From Flavimaribacter sediminis (GTDB taxonomy: Bacteria; Pseudomonadota; Alphaproteobacteria; Rhizobiales; Rhizobiaceae), in contig NZ_JAICBX010000002.1 of assembly GCF_019492055.1 (NCBI RefSeq), forward strand, positions 124,001 through 188,000: a stretch of 64,000 nucleotides of DNA, written 5' to 3'. Positions 44,859 through 52,616 of this stretch are shown in pieces. Under the pieces are notes generated by a model, which did no database searches, had not been told where the DNA came from, and worked only from the letters and a program-made list of their open reading frames with translations. The stretch's first letter is position 1; each line of letters starts with the position of its first letter. The position numbers were made by a program, and so were the translations under genes.

Positions 44859-46094
44859 ATGCCCAACAAACTGACGAAATCAGTCGTCGATCATGCTCAT
44901 CCTGCAGACCGTGACTACTTCCTGTGGGATAGCGATCTGAAGGGTTTCGGCATCAAGATCTCAAAGGGCGGCCGAAAGACTTATGTCTGCAAATATCGGG
45001 TCGGAGCTGGACGATCTGCTCCAACAAGACGCTACACGATTGGCGCACATGGATCTCCCTGGACCGTCGATCAGGCCAGAGCTGAAGCCCGTCGCATCCT
45101 CGGCAGAGCCGCAAATGGTGAAGACCCTGCACAAGAAAAGCAGGACGAGAAGAAACAGATCACGGTTACCCAGCTCTGCGATCTATACCTCGAGCACGGA
45201 ACCGGAACAAAGAAGCCAAGTACCGTGGCCACCGATCGAGGGCGTATCAAGCGACACATCAAGCCGCTACTTGGCAAGAAAAAGGTGCGGGACGTTACTC
45301 GTGCGGATATCAAACGTTTCTTGCAAGATGTTTCGAATGGAAAGACATCAGCCGATGTAAAGACCGGGTTGCGAGGTCGCGCCATTGTAAGGGGTGGCAA
45401 AGGGGCAGCCACTCGAACCGTTGGTCTGCTCGGCGGGATTTTCAGCTACGCCATTGATTGCGGATTGATCGAGACAAACCCCGTGCACGGCGTCAAGCGG
45501 TTTCCAGACAGGAAGGGAGAACGATACCTCAACCAGAATGAACTCGTGCGACTTGGGCAGGCTTTGCAGCTGGGATTGGTGACGGGCATCAATCCACAGG
45601 CAATCGCAATCCTGAAATTACTCATGTTTACGGGAATGCGGAAAAGAGAGATTGAAACGCTGCGGTGGAGCGAGGTCGACTCAGATCGTGGATATCTACG
45701 ACTGGAAGATTCGAAAACGGGACAGAAATCCGTTCCGCTGAGTGCACCCGCGAGACAAGTAATCTCCGAAATTCCAGCACTTGAAGGAAGCACCTTCGTG
45801 TTCCCCGCTTTCCGAGGCAACGGATTCTATGAAGGCACTCCGAAGGTCTGGAAGAAAATCCGAAAAATGGCGGGGATCGAAGATGTCCGGCTTCATGACC
45901 TGCGTCACAGCTTTGCCAGTGTGGCAGTATCCGGTGGCGCCAGCCTGCCACTCATCGGTTCACTTCTCGGCCACAAAGATGTCGCCACAACCCATCGGTA
46001 TGCGCATCTCTATGATGATCCTGTTAGGGCTGCCAGCGAGGCTGTTGGGGCCCAATTAGATGCTTTTATGGCAGTAGCAGCGGTGCGTAAGTGA
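44859..46094 (+). CDS. int: Tyrosine recombinase (island integrase, DUF4102-type N-terminus)
   Basis: 411 residues from ATG 44859. The N-terminal arm-binding domain (YFLWDSDLKGFGIKISKGGR, then TIGAHG) is the DUF4102 type found in tRNA-targeting island integrases; a SAM-like core-binding domain follows (about 105-205). The catalytic set is present: Arg in GMRKREIETL near 260, HDLRH near 345 giving His and Arg, a second His in GHKDVATTHRY, and nucleophile Tyr near 379. It lies 172 bp from the tRNA-Arg fragment. Codon use is less GC-rich at third positions than in the sugar operon, consistent with transfer. Confidence 0.93.
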   Translation: MPNKLTKSVVDHAHPADRDYFLWDSDLKGFGIKISKGGRKTYVCKYRVGAGRSAPTRRYTIGAHGSPWTVDQARAEARRILGRAANGEDPAQEKQDEKKQITVTQLCDLYLEHGTGTKKPSTVATDRGRIKRHIKPLLGKKKVRDVTRADIKRFLQDVSNGKTSADVKTGLRGRAIVRGGKGAATRTVGLLGGIFSYAIDCGLIETNPVHGVKRFPDRKGERYLNQNELVRLGQALQLGLVTGINPQAIAILKLLMFTGMRKREIETLRWSEVDSDRGYLRLEDSKTGQKSVPLSAPARQVISEIPALEGSTFVFPAFRGNGFYEGTPKVWKKIRKMAGIEDVRLHDLRHSFASVAVSGGASLPLIGSLLGHKDVATTHRYAHLYDDPVRAASEAVGAQLDAFMAVAAVRK

Positions 46095-46145
46095 AAATGA
46101 ATCCCTAGCATCAATATTTCAGGCTCGGTTATCCTCTGGATATCT

Positions 46146-46166
46146 CAGTTTCAGATATCGAAACTG
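46146..46166. promoter_or_regulatory. Inverted repeat upstream of tetR (distal)
   Basis: CAGTTTC and GAAACTG form 7-bp arms around AGATATC, itself nearly palindromic. It is about 97 bp before the TetR start and may belong to its promoter. Confidence 0.38.
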
Positions 46167-46210
46167 TTACGGCCATTCCAGATACAAAGATCGCATTAGA
46201 ACAACCGGTT

Positions 46211-46239
46211 CAGTCATAGCACACCCTATGCTATGACTG
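46211..46239. promoter_or_regulatory. Inverted repeat upstream of tetR (proximal)
   Basis: Perfect 10-bp arms CAGTCATAGC and GCTATGACTG flank a 9-bp spacer, 23 bp before the TetR start codon. No T-run follows, so an operator (autorepression) is likelier than a terminator for the integrase gene. Confidence 0.5.
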
Positions 46240-46262
46240 TTCGGACGAGGTCGGTAAAATAG

Positions 46263-46976
46263 ATGGAAGCCGCTCTCTACAATCAACTATCGCAATCGGA
46301 GATCGTATTGTCGAAGACCGGATCTGAATCAGACACCCAGAAGAAAAGCAAACCGAAGCGGCCCTCACTGCGGGAGATGCACAAACAGGAGAGCCGAAAA
46401 AGGCTCGTTGAAGCCGGTCGCTCAATGTTTGAGGAAAACGGGTTCCTCAATACGTCCGTGGAGTTGATCACCAATGCGGCCGGAGCCAGCCGGGGAACCT
46501 TCTATCTTCATTTCAACAGCACAGCGGAAGTACTTGTCGAAGCGGTGACGCAAGCCCACATCGATCGCGTGCTCGAACTTTTCGACAATCTCGCTTCGCT
46601 CGAATCGCTGACGCCGGATTCGCTGCAATCTTGGATTTGCGATTACATCTCTCTTTATGAAGAGACGAAGCTGATCATGCGGGCATTTCTGCAAGGCCAG
46701 AGCCGCGGCGGTCAGGACGTGCTGAATACTGCTGACGAAGTGCTTGAAGGGTTTCTTGCTGCCATCGTAACCAAGATCTCCCTGATGCGCGAGAAGCGTG
46801 GTTTCAAACCGGACCCTGCGGAAGACAAGATGCGGGCACTCCTGATGTGGGCTCAATTGGAAAGGCTATGTTACTACTGGTTCATTCGCGGACAGGAGAC
46901 AATCGACCGTAAACGCGCCGCAGCGCTCATTTCCGAATCCTGGATGGCGCTCCTGATAGAATCGAAGCGCAATTGA
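46263..46976 (+). CDS. TetR-family transcriptional regulator
   Basis: 237 residues from ATG 46263. After a polar, Lys-rich N-terminal tail of about 40 residues (unusually long), the HTH is SVELITNAAGASRGTFYLHF near 65-85. The helical ligand domain has no recognisable subtype, but TetR proteins next to acyl-CoA catabolic genes often sense acyl-CoA. It is 115 bp upstream of the flavin reductase gene, whose promoter has a perfect 10-bp palindrome; similar sequences precede two later operons. It is the only regulator of the island pathway seen. Confidence 0.9.
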   Translation: MEAALYNQLSQSEIVLSKTGSESDTQKKSKPKRPSLREMHKQESRKRLVEAGRSMFEENGFLNTSVELITNAAGASRGTFYLHFNSTAEVLVEAVTQAHIDRVLELFDNLASLESLTPDSLQSWICDYISLYEETKLIMRAFLQGQSRGGQDVLNTADEVLEGFLAAIVTKISLMREKRGFKPDPAEDKMRALLMWAQLERLCYYWFIRGQETIDRKRAAALISESWMALLIESKRN

Positions 46977-47005
46977 AACTCCAATTTGATAAACTGTATT
47001 TTCAC

Positions 47006-47025
47006 TTGACATACTGATCAGTTAT
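47006..47025 (+). promoter_or_regulatory. Promoter/operator of the flavin-reductase operon
   Basis: TTGACATACTGATCAGTTAT combines a consensus -35 (TTGACA) with the perfect palindrome ACTGATCAGT in the spacer, where a bound repressor would block RNA polymerase. Sequences aligned with it start at 50187 and 55199. No good -10 is visible, so the promoter part is less certain than the palindrome. Confidence 0.5.
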
Positions 47026-47091
47026 CGGTCACTCTATTCTTCAAGCTTGATGAAGCAGCGTATTGACGCCCAACAGGCAAGAGGGATTCTC

Positions 47092-47577
47092 ATGAGCGAT
47101 TTCAGATTGGCTATGCGAGGTCTGTGTCAGACCGTAGGTATTGTGACCACGGTTGATCGCGGGCAGTGTCGGGGTATGACGGCAAGTTCCATCACGTCCG
47201 TTTCAATGGACCCGCCCTCGGTACTGGTGAGCGTCAACAAGGATGCATCCATCCATTCTGCAATCACCAGCAGCAGGCGCTTCAGCGTCAATTTCCTGTC
47301 GGACGTTCAGGAAGATCTCAGCCGAATTTTCAGTTCGGAGATACCCGGCGAAGAGCGGTTTCTCCACGGAGAATGGGTTAAGGAAGACGGCTGTCCACCA
47401 GAGCTCGTTGGTGCCCTTTCGGTCATTTCCTGCGACCTGGAAACGACGTCGACATTCGCGACGCATACAATATTTCTAGGTTGCGTCAGAACCGTCAGGT
47501 TGAGCAACGCCGGTTATCCGCTGGTGTATATGCAGGGGCGCTACCATCCGCTTCGGGAAAAAGGCGCCGCTGCTTGA
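47092..47577 (+). CDS. Flavin reductase-like domain protein (FMN)
   Basis: 161 residues from ATG 47092, with AGAGGG 6 nt upstream; an ATG at 47050 would add 14 residues. The split-barrel flavin reductase pattern is clear: GIVTTVD, GMTASSITSVSMDPPSVLVSVN and SRRFSVNFLSD. Such proteins supply reduced FMN to a partner monooxygenase. The luciferase-like enzyme at 55259 is the probable partner within the island. The stop overlaps the next start (TTGA). Confidence 0.88.
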   Translation: MSDFRLAMRGLCQTVGIVTTVDRGQCRGMTASSITSVSMDPPSVLVSVNKDASIHSAITSSRRFSVNFLSDVQEDLSRIFSSEIPGEERFLHGEWVKEDGCPPELVGALSVISCDLETTSTFATHTIFLGCVRTVRLSNAGYPLVYMQGRYHPLREKGAAA

Positions 47578-48572
47578 GCGCGACATCCGACACCGCCGTA
47601 TCAAAACAGCCGATGGTATCTTCGATAGATGCGCTTCGAGAGACGCTGCGCATTCCCGTCGTGGCGTCGCCGATGTTTATCGTTTCGGGCCCGTCGCTCG
47701 TCATGGCCCAGTGCAAGGCAGGCGTCGTCGGCTCTTTTCCGGCGCTCAACGCGCGGCCGTCCGAACAGTTGGACGATTGGCTCACCGAGATTCGTGAAGA
47801 ACTTGCGGGCCATGATGCGACTTCAACCGGACGCCTTCCTGCCCCATTTGCAGTCAACCAGATCGTCCATCGCAGCAATACGCGTCTGGATCATGATCTC
47901 GCAGTATGTGTCAGGCAGCAGGTCCCTGTCGTCATCACATCGCTTGGCGCCGTGCCGGAAATCTATGACGCAGTCCATTCCTATGGCGGCGTGGTATTCC
48001 ACGACGTCATTCACGATCGTCACGCGCGCAAGGCCATCGAGATGGGAGCCGACGGGCTTATCGCGGTCGCAGCCGGCGCCGGCGGACATGCGGGCGTCCT
48101 GTCTCCCTTCGCCCTCGTGCAGGAAATCCGGCGCTGGTTCGACGGACCGCTGCTGCTTTCCGGCTCGATCGCCAATGGCGCGTCCATCCTGGCCGCGCAG
48201 GCGATGGGCGCGGACTTCGCTTACATAGGCTCCCCGTTCATCGCAACGCAGGAAGCCCGCGCAGTGGACGCCTACAAGCAGATGGTCGTCGATGCGAAAG
48301 CCGCCGACATCGTCTACACCGACTTCTTCACCGGCGTGCACGGCAATTATCTGAAGGGATCCGTGCTTGCACAGGGACTGGATCCGGACGATCTGCCGCG
48401 TTCTGACCCGTCTCGCATGGATTTTTCCGCCGGGGCCGGCAAGGCCTGGAAGGATATCTGGGGATGCGGTCAGGGCGTCGGAGCGGTCGACGCGGTCGTG
48501 CCTGCGGCCGAACTCGTCGACAGGCTGGCGCGGGAATATCGCGAGGCCAGGAAGCGCCTCGTCGAAATCTGA
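47574..48572 (+). CDS. Nitronate monooxygenase-like FMN protein
   Basis: 332 residues if translation starts at TTG 47574, overlapping the flavin reductase stop; ATG 47613 is the alternative. TIM-barrel 2-nitropropane dioxygenase family: IPVVASPMFIVSGPSLVMAQ at the N-terminus, VVITSLG, VFHDVIHD and the catalytic/phosphate region AAGAGGHAGVLSPF, then GADFAYIGSPFIAT. Members oxidise propionate 3-nitronate, but many paralogues in catabolic clusters act as enoyl or quinone reductases. Its role in this pathway is not clear. Confidence 0.87.
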   Translation: MSATSDTAVSKQPMVSSIDALRETLRIPVVASPMFIVSGPSLVMAQCKAGVVGSFPALNARPSEQLDDWLTEIREELAGHDATSTGRLPAPFAVNQIVHRSNTRLDHDLAVCVRQQVPVVITSLGAVPEIYDAVHSYGGVVFHDVIHDRHARKAIEMGADGLIAVAAGAGGHAGVLSPFALVQEIRRWFDGPLLLSGSIANGASILAAQAMGADFAYIGSPFIATQEARAVDAYKQMVVDAKAADIVYTDFFTGVHGNYLKGSVLAQGLDPDDLPRSDPSRMDFSAGAGKAWKDIWGCGQGVGAVDAVVPAAELVDRLAREYREARKRLVEI

Positions 48573-48588
48573 CTGGGAGGAGAACATA

Positions 48589-50151
48589 ATGACGAATGCA
48601 CCGGACTGGGTCTCCTTTTATGCCCGCAGGAACGGCATTGCTCCTGCCCTGGAATCCGTCGACAACGGAAAGACGATGAGCTGGGGACAGCTCGAACAGC
48701 GCGTATCAGCCCTCTCCGGCGTTCTGGTTTCCCGGTTCGGTGTGAAACGGGGCGACCGGGTATCGGTAATCGCCGAAAACGATTTCCGGGTTTTCGAACT
48801 GCTGTTCGCCTGCATGCGGATCGGCGCGATCTTCGTGCCGATGAACTGGCGCCTGACGCCGACCGAGTTGTCGGTGTTGATCGAGGATTGCGAGCCTGGG
48901 GTCCTTTTGCACGACGAGATCTGGGCCGAAACCGCCCAACAGCTTGTCCGACTGGCCGACGGCGAAATCACGCTGTTCGGCTGGGGCGCGTCTGGCGGCG
49001 AGTACGAACGCGCCATGGCCGCTGCAGAGCCACTGGCGGGAAACTGGACCGCCGATATCGATGATCCGACATGCATTCTCTACACCTCCGGCACGACGGG
49101 CATTCCCAAGGGCTCTCTCGTGTCCCACCGCACCTTGCTGGCGCAGGTCGAAAACGCCTTCGTTGACTGTCTCCTCGGTCTACCTGGCTCCAAATACCTC
49201 AATCCCATGCCGCTCTTCCACGCAGGCGGGCTCACGACGCTCTGCCTGCCGGTATTGGCGTCGGGCGGCGCGGTGGCCTTCGCCCGCCGTTTTGACCCTG
49301 CGCAATGCCTGGACTGGCTGGTCGATCCGGCGCGGGAAGTCACCCATTTCAACGGCTCTCCCATCTTCTTTGAGCAGTTGGCGGGCTGTTCGGGCTTCGG
49401 GCGATCCGGTTTCAGTCATCTCAAACACGCCCATGTGGCGGGGGCGACCATTATGGATTCCCTGATCGACCAATGGGCGGACGCCGGCTTTCTGGTCCAG
49501 CAGTTTTATGGCGGCACAGAGATGGGGCCTTCGGCAATGGCCATGCCGCTTTCCCGCGTCCTCGACAAACGCGGGTCGTGCGGACTGCCGATGCTGTTGA
49601 CGCGGTCACGCCTGGTCGACGCCGACATGGTCGACGTACCGATCGGCAGCGAAGGCGAGATACTGCTCGCAGGTCCCGCAATCACCCCCGGATACTGGCG
49701 GCGTGAACCGACCTCGGCCGACTGGTCCGACGGATGGTTTCGCACCGGCGACGTGGCGCGTCAGGATGAAGATGGGTTTCATTACATCGTCGACCGCGTG
49801 AAAGACGTCTACAAGTCGGGCGGCGAGAGCGTCTTCCCGGCCGAAATCGAACGCGCCCTGCTTGAAATGCCCTCGGTCTCGGAAGTGGCGGTCATCGGCG
49901 TTCCCCATGACCGATGGGGCGAAGTCGGCTGCGCTGTCATTGTGGCAAAGCAGGGAGACAGGCTTACGGTCGAGGATCTCCAGATCCATCTTCAGGGACG
50001 CTTCGCACGCTACAAGTTCCCCAAGGAGATCATGCTTGTCGACGACCTGCCGCGCAACGCGCTTGGGAAGACCGACAAGAAACTGCTGCGCGGACGCTAC
50101 GCCGCGCTCAGGAGTGAAGGTGCTCGGAAGGTCGATCAAGCCACTGTATGA
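48589..50151 (+). CDS. Acyl-CoA synthetase / AMP-dependent ligase
   Basis: 520 residues from ATG 48589, with GGAGGAG 7 nt upstream. ANL superfamily motifs: ILYTSGTTGIPKGS near residue 165 (ATP phosphates), QFYGGTEMG near 305, DGWFRTGDVARQDEDG near 385, and the C-terminal lysine in RNALGKTDKK near 500. It forms an acyl-CoA from a free acid with ATP, the entry step to the beta-oxidation genes that follow. Substrate class cannot be read reliably; similarity to medium-chain/aryl acid ligases is likely. Confidence 0.92.
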   Translation: MTNAPDWVSFYARRNGIAPALESVDNGKTMSWGQLEQRVSALSGVLVSRFGVKRGDRVSVIAENDFRVFELLFACMRIGAIFVPMNWRLTPTELSVLIEDCEPGVLLHDEIWAETAQQLVRLADGEITLFGWGASGGEYERAMAAAEPLAGNWTADIDDPTCILYTSGTTGIPKGSLVSHRTLLAQVENAFVDCLLGLPGSKYLNPMPLFHAGGLTTLCLPVLASGGAVAFARRFDPAQCLDWLVDPAREVTHFNGSPIFFEQLAGCSGFGRSGFSHLKHAHVAGATIMDSLIDQWADAGFLVQQFYGGTEMGPSAMAMPLSRVLDKRGSCGLPMLLTRSRLVDADMVDVPIGSEGEILLAGPAITPGYWRREPTSADWSDGWFRTGDVARQDEDGFHYIVDRVKDVYKSGGESVFPAEIERALLEMPSVSEVAVIGVPHDRWGEVGCAVIVAKQGDRLTVEDLQIHLQGRFARYKFPKEIMLVDDLPRNALGKTDKKLLRGRYAALRSEGARKVDQATV

Positions 50152-50186
50152 TTAACAATAAGTCCATATAATTATCATTTCATATA

Positions 50187-50214
50187 TTGACTAAACATAC
50201 AGTTCATTTATTAC
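50187..50214 (+). promoter_or_regulatory. Promoter of the acyl-CoA dehydrogenase operon
   Basis: TTGACT and TATTAC are spaced by 16 bp in an AT-rich 93-bp gap. The spacer contains ACAGTTCAT at the same offset as CAGTTAT in the 47006 site, so the TetR regulator may act here too. Confidence 0.45.
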
Positions 50215-50244
50215 CTTCCCATGTTTGCGCTGGTGGAGGTCAAT

Positions 50245-51408
50245 ATGCTGGACGAGGAGTACAGGCCGTTTTTCCGGGAGGATCACCGGCTGTTTCGAGA
50301 CCAGGTGCGGTCCTTCCTTGAACGGGAAATAGAACCCCATCACGAACAATGGGAACGAGACGGCGTCGTCTCGCGCGACGCCTGGCTGAAGGCCGGCGCA
50401 GCGGGCATTCTCTGCTCATCAGTCACGGAAGAACATGAAGGTCCAGGCGGCGACTATCTGCACAACGCCGTCGTCATCGAAGAAATGGCCTACGTCGGTG
50501 TGTCAGGACCAGGCTTCTGGATTCATTCCGAAATGGTCGTGCCCTATATCGAGACGTTTGGAACAGCGGAGCAGAAGTCCCGCTGGCTGCCGCAACTGGT
50601 CTCTGGCGAAGCGATCGGCGCGGTCGGCATGTCGGAGCCCGGCGCGGGCAGCGATCTGCGCGGCATCACGACGTCGGCGGTTCGCGTTCCGGAGGGCTGG
50701 CGGATCCGCGGCCAAAAGGTCTTTATCTCCAACGGCCAGCTTGCCGATCTTGTGGTGCTTGCCGCAAAGACCTCGCCGAAGGAACGCTCCTCCCGCAGCC
50801 TGTCGCTTTTCCTTGTCGACACCTCCCTGCCCGGTTTCCGGCGCGGCAAGAACCTCGACAAGCTCGGCTACCATGCGCAGGACACGTCAGAACTGTTCTT
50901 TGACGACCTGATCGTTCCCGAAGACGCACTGCTCGGAAATGAGGGCGACGGATTCAGCCAGTTGATCCACGGACTGGCGCGGGAGCGCATATCGATCGCG
51001 GTGTCGTGCCAGGCAAAAGCCGAATACGCCTTTCGCCAAACGCTGGCCTACGTGAAGGAGCGAAAGCTTTTCGGACGTGGTCTCGGCGAGTTCCAGAACA
51101 CCCGCTTTCGCCTGGCCGACCTCAGAACGGAAATCGCCGTCGGGCGCGCCTATGTCGACCAGATGCTGGTGCGCTACATCGAAGGCGGGCTTGACGCCGA
51201 AACGGCGGCCCTCGCCAAGCTGTGGACGACAGAGATGCTTGGCCGCGTCGTCGACGCATGCCTTCAGCTCCATGGCGGCTGGGGTTACATGCGGGAGTTT
51301 CCGATCGCCCGCGCCTATGCCGACGCCCGCGTCGAACGCATCGCCGGCGGGTCGTCCGAAGTGCTACGCGAGATTATCGGCCGCGCGGTTGTCGGAGGTG
51401 AGCGATGA
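50245..51408 (+). CDS. Acyl-CoA dehydrogenase
   Basis: 387 residues from ATG 50245, chosen because GGAGG is 6 nt upstream; ATG 50221 would add eight residues. FAD and substrate motifs: GAVGMSEPGAGSDLRGI and GQKVFISNG in the middle barrel, LFGRGLGEFQNTRF, and IAGGSSEVLREIIGR at the end. The residue equivalent to the MCAD base is Gly, while Glu in LARERISIAV sits where isovaleryl/long-chain-type enzymes carry theirs, so a branched or bulky acyl group is possible. It overlaps the thiolase gene by 4 nt. Confidence 0.92.
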   Translation: MLDEEYRPFFREDHRLFRDQVRSFLEREIEPHHEQWERDGVVSRDAWLKAGAAGILCSSVTEEHEGPGGDYLHNAVVIEEMAYVGVSGPGFWIHSEMVVPYIETFGTAEQKSRWLPQLVSGEAIGAVGMSEPGAGSDLRGITTSAVRVPEGWRIRGQKVFISNGQLADLVVLAAKTSPKERSSRSLSLFLVDTSLPGFRRGKNLDKLGYHAQDTSELFFDDLIVPEDALLGNEGDGFSQLIHGLARERISIAVSCQAKAEYAFRQTLAYVKERKLFGRGLGEFQNTRFRLADLRTEIAVGRAYVDQMLVRYIEGGLDAETAALAKLWTTEMLGRVVDACLQLHGGWGYMREFPIARAYADARVERIAGGSSEVLREIIGRAVVGGER

Positions 51409-52616
51409 GCGCCGCCTATATCGTCGACGCCGTTCGCACGCCGCGGGGACGCGGTCGTCCCGACGGCGGACTGCATACGCTTTCGCCGATCGATCTCGGC
51501 GCCGCCGTCCTGAAGGCGATCGTCGAGCGCACGAACATCGATCCGGCTATCGCCGACGACTGCGTGTTGGGCTGCGCCGAAACGGTGAACGACCAGGGAT
51601 CGAACATAGCCCGGTCCTCCTGGCTTTACGCCGGGTTGCCGGATGAAGTGCCGGGAATGGTCGTCAGCCGCTTTTGCGGATCGGGCCTCGACGCCGTTAA
51701 CACGGCCGCCGCCAAGGTCATGTCCGGTCAGGCGGATGTCGTCGTTGCGGGCGGGGTGGAAATGCTGTCCCTGGTGCCGATGCTCGGCACCGGCGGCCCG
51801 ACGGGCAGCGACGCCTGGTTCAATACGGCGAGCTGGCTGACGCCGCAGGGCGTTGCGGCGGACCTGATCGCGACGGTCAACGGCTTTTCCCGCAAGGAAG
51901 TCGACGCCTTCGCCGTCAAGAGCCAGGACAAGGCGGCGGCCGCACAAGCCGAAGGCCGGCATGCCAATGCGATCGTACCCGTGCACGATTTCAACGGTGA
52001 ACTGGCGCTTGCAAAGGACGAACATCCCCGCCCCGGAACCACTGTCGAAACACTTGCCGGGTTGCGACCGGCATTCGCGGACATGGGCCTGAAAGGCGGT
52101 TTCGACAGCCTTCTGAAGCGCCGCTATCCCGACCTCATCGGCATCGATCACGTGCATCATGCTGGCAACTCGTCCGGCATCGTCGATGGCGCATCCGCCC
52201 TCCTCATCGTCTCGGAAGAAGCCCTCAAGCGTCACGACCTGACACCGAAGGCCCGCATTTCGGGCTTTGCGCAGGTCGGCGTTGACCCCTCCATTATGTT
52301 GATCGGGCCCGACGCGGCGTGCCGCAAATGTCTCGGACGCGCTGCGCTGGACTACGACGACATCGATCTTTTCGAAATCAACGAGGCCTTTGCGGCCGTG
52401 GTCCTCGATTTCATGAAACGCAGCGACGTCAACGAAGAGCGAATCAATGTTTCCGGCGGCGCCATCGCCTATGGCCACCCGATCGGCGCAACCGGCGCGA
52501 TGCTGACCGGGACGCTTGTCGACGACATGGCTCGCACCGGCGCAAGACGAGGCGTGGTCAGTATGTGCGTCGGCGTCGGCATGGCCGTCGCAACCCTGCT
52601 GGAGACCGTTCAATGA
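51405..52616 (+). CDS. Thiolase (acetyl-CoA acyltransferase)
   Basis: 403 residues. The acylated cysteine is in VVSRFCGSGLDAVNTAA near residue 90; the second-half signatures NEAFAAV, GGAIAYGHPIGATGA (His) and MCVGVGMAVA (base cysteine) are all present, so a degradative thiolase is expected to be active. It cleaves 3-ketoacyl-CoA in the last step of the pathway. It overlaps genes on both sides by 4 nt. Confidence 0.93.
   Translation: MSAAYIVDAVRTPRGRGRPDGGLHTLSPIDLGAAVLKAIVERTNIDPAIADDCVLGCAETVNDQGSNIARSSWLYAGLPDEVPGMVVSRFCGSGLDAVNTAAAKVMSGQADVVVAGGVEMLSLVPMLGTGGPTGSDAWFNTASWLTPQGVAADLIATVNGFSRKEVDAFAVKSQDKAAAAQAEGRHANAIVPVHDFNGELALAKDEHPRPGTTVETLAGLRPAFADMGLKGGFDSLLKRRYPDLIGIDHVHHAGNSSGIVDGASALLIVSEEALKRHDLTPKARISGFAQVGVDPSIMLIGPDAACRKCLGRAALDYDDIDLFEINEAFAAVVLDFMKRSDVNEERINVSGGAIAYGHPIGATGAMLTGTLVDDMARTGARRGVVSMCVGVGMAVATLLETVQ

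Noticed and set aside
44802-46094. A prophage
   Set aside because: An integrase is present but no phage structural, lysis or replication gene is found in the following 18 kb.
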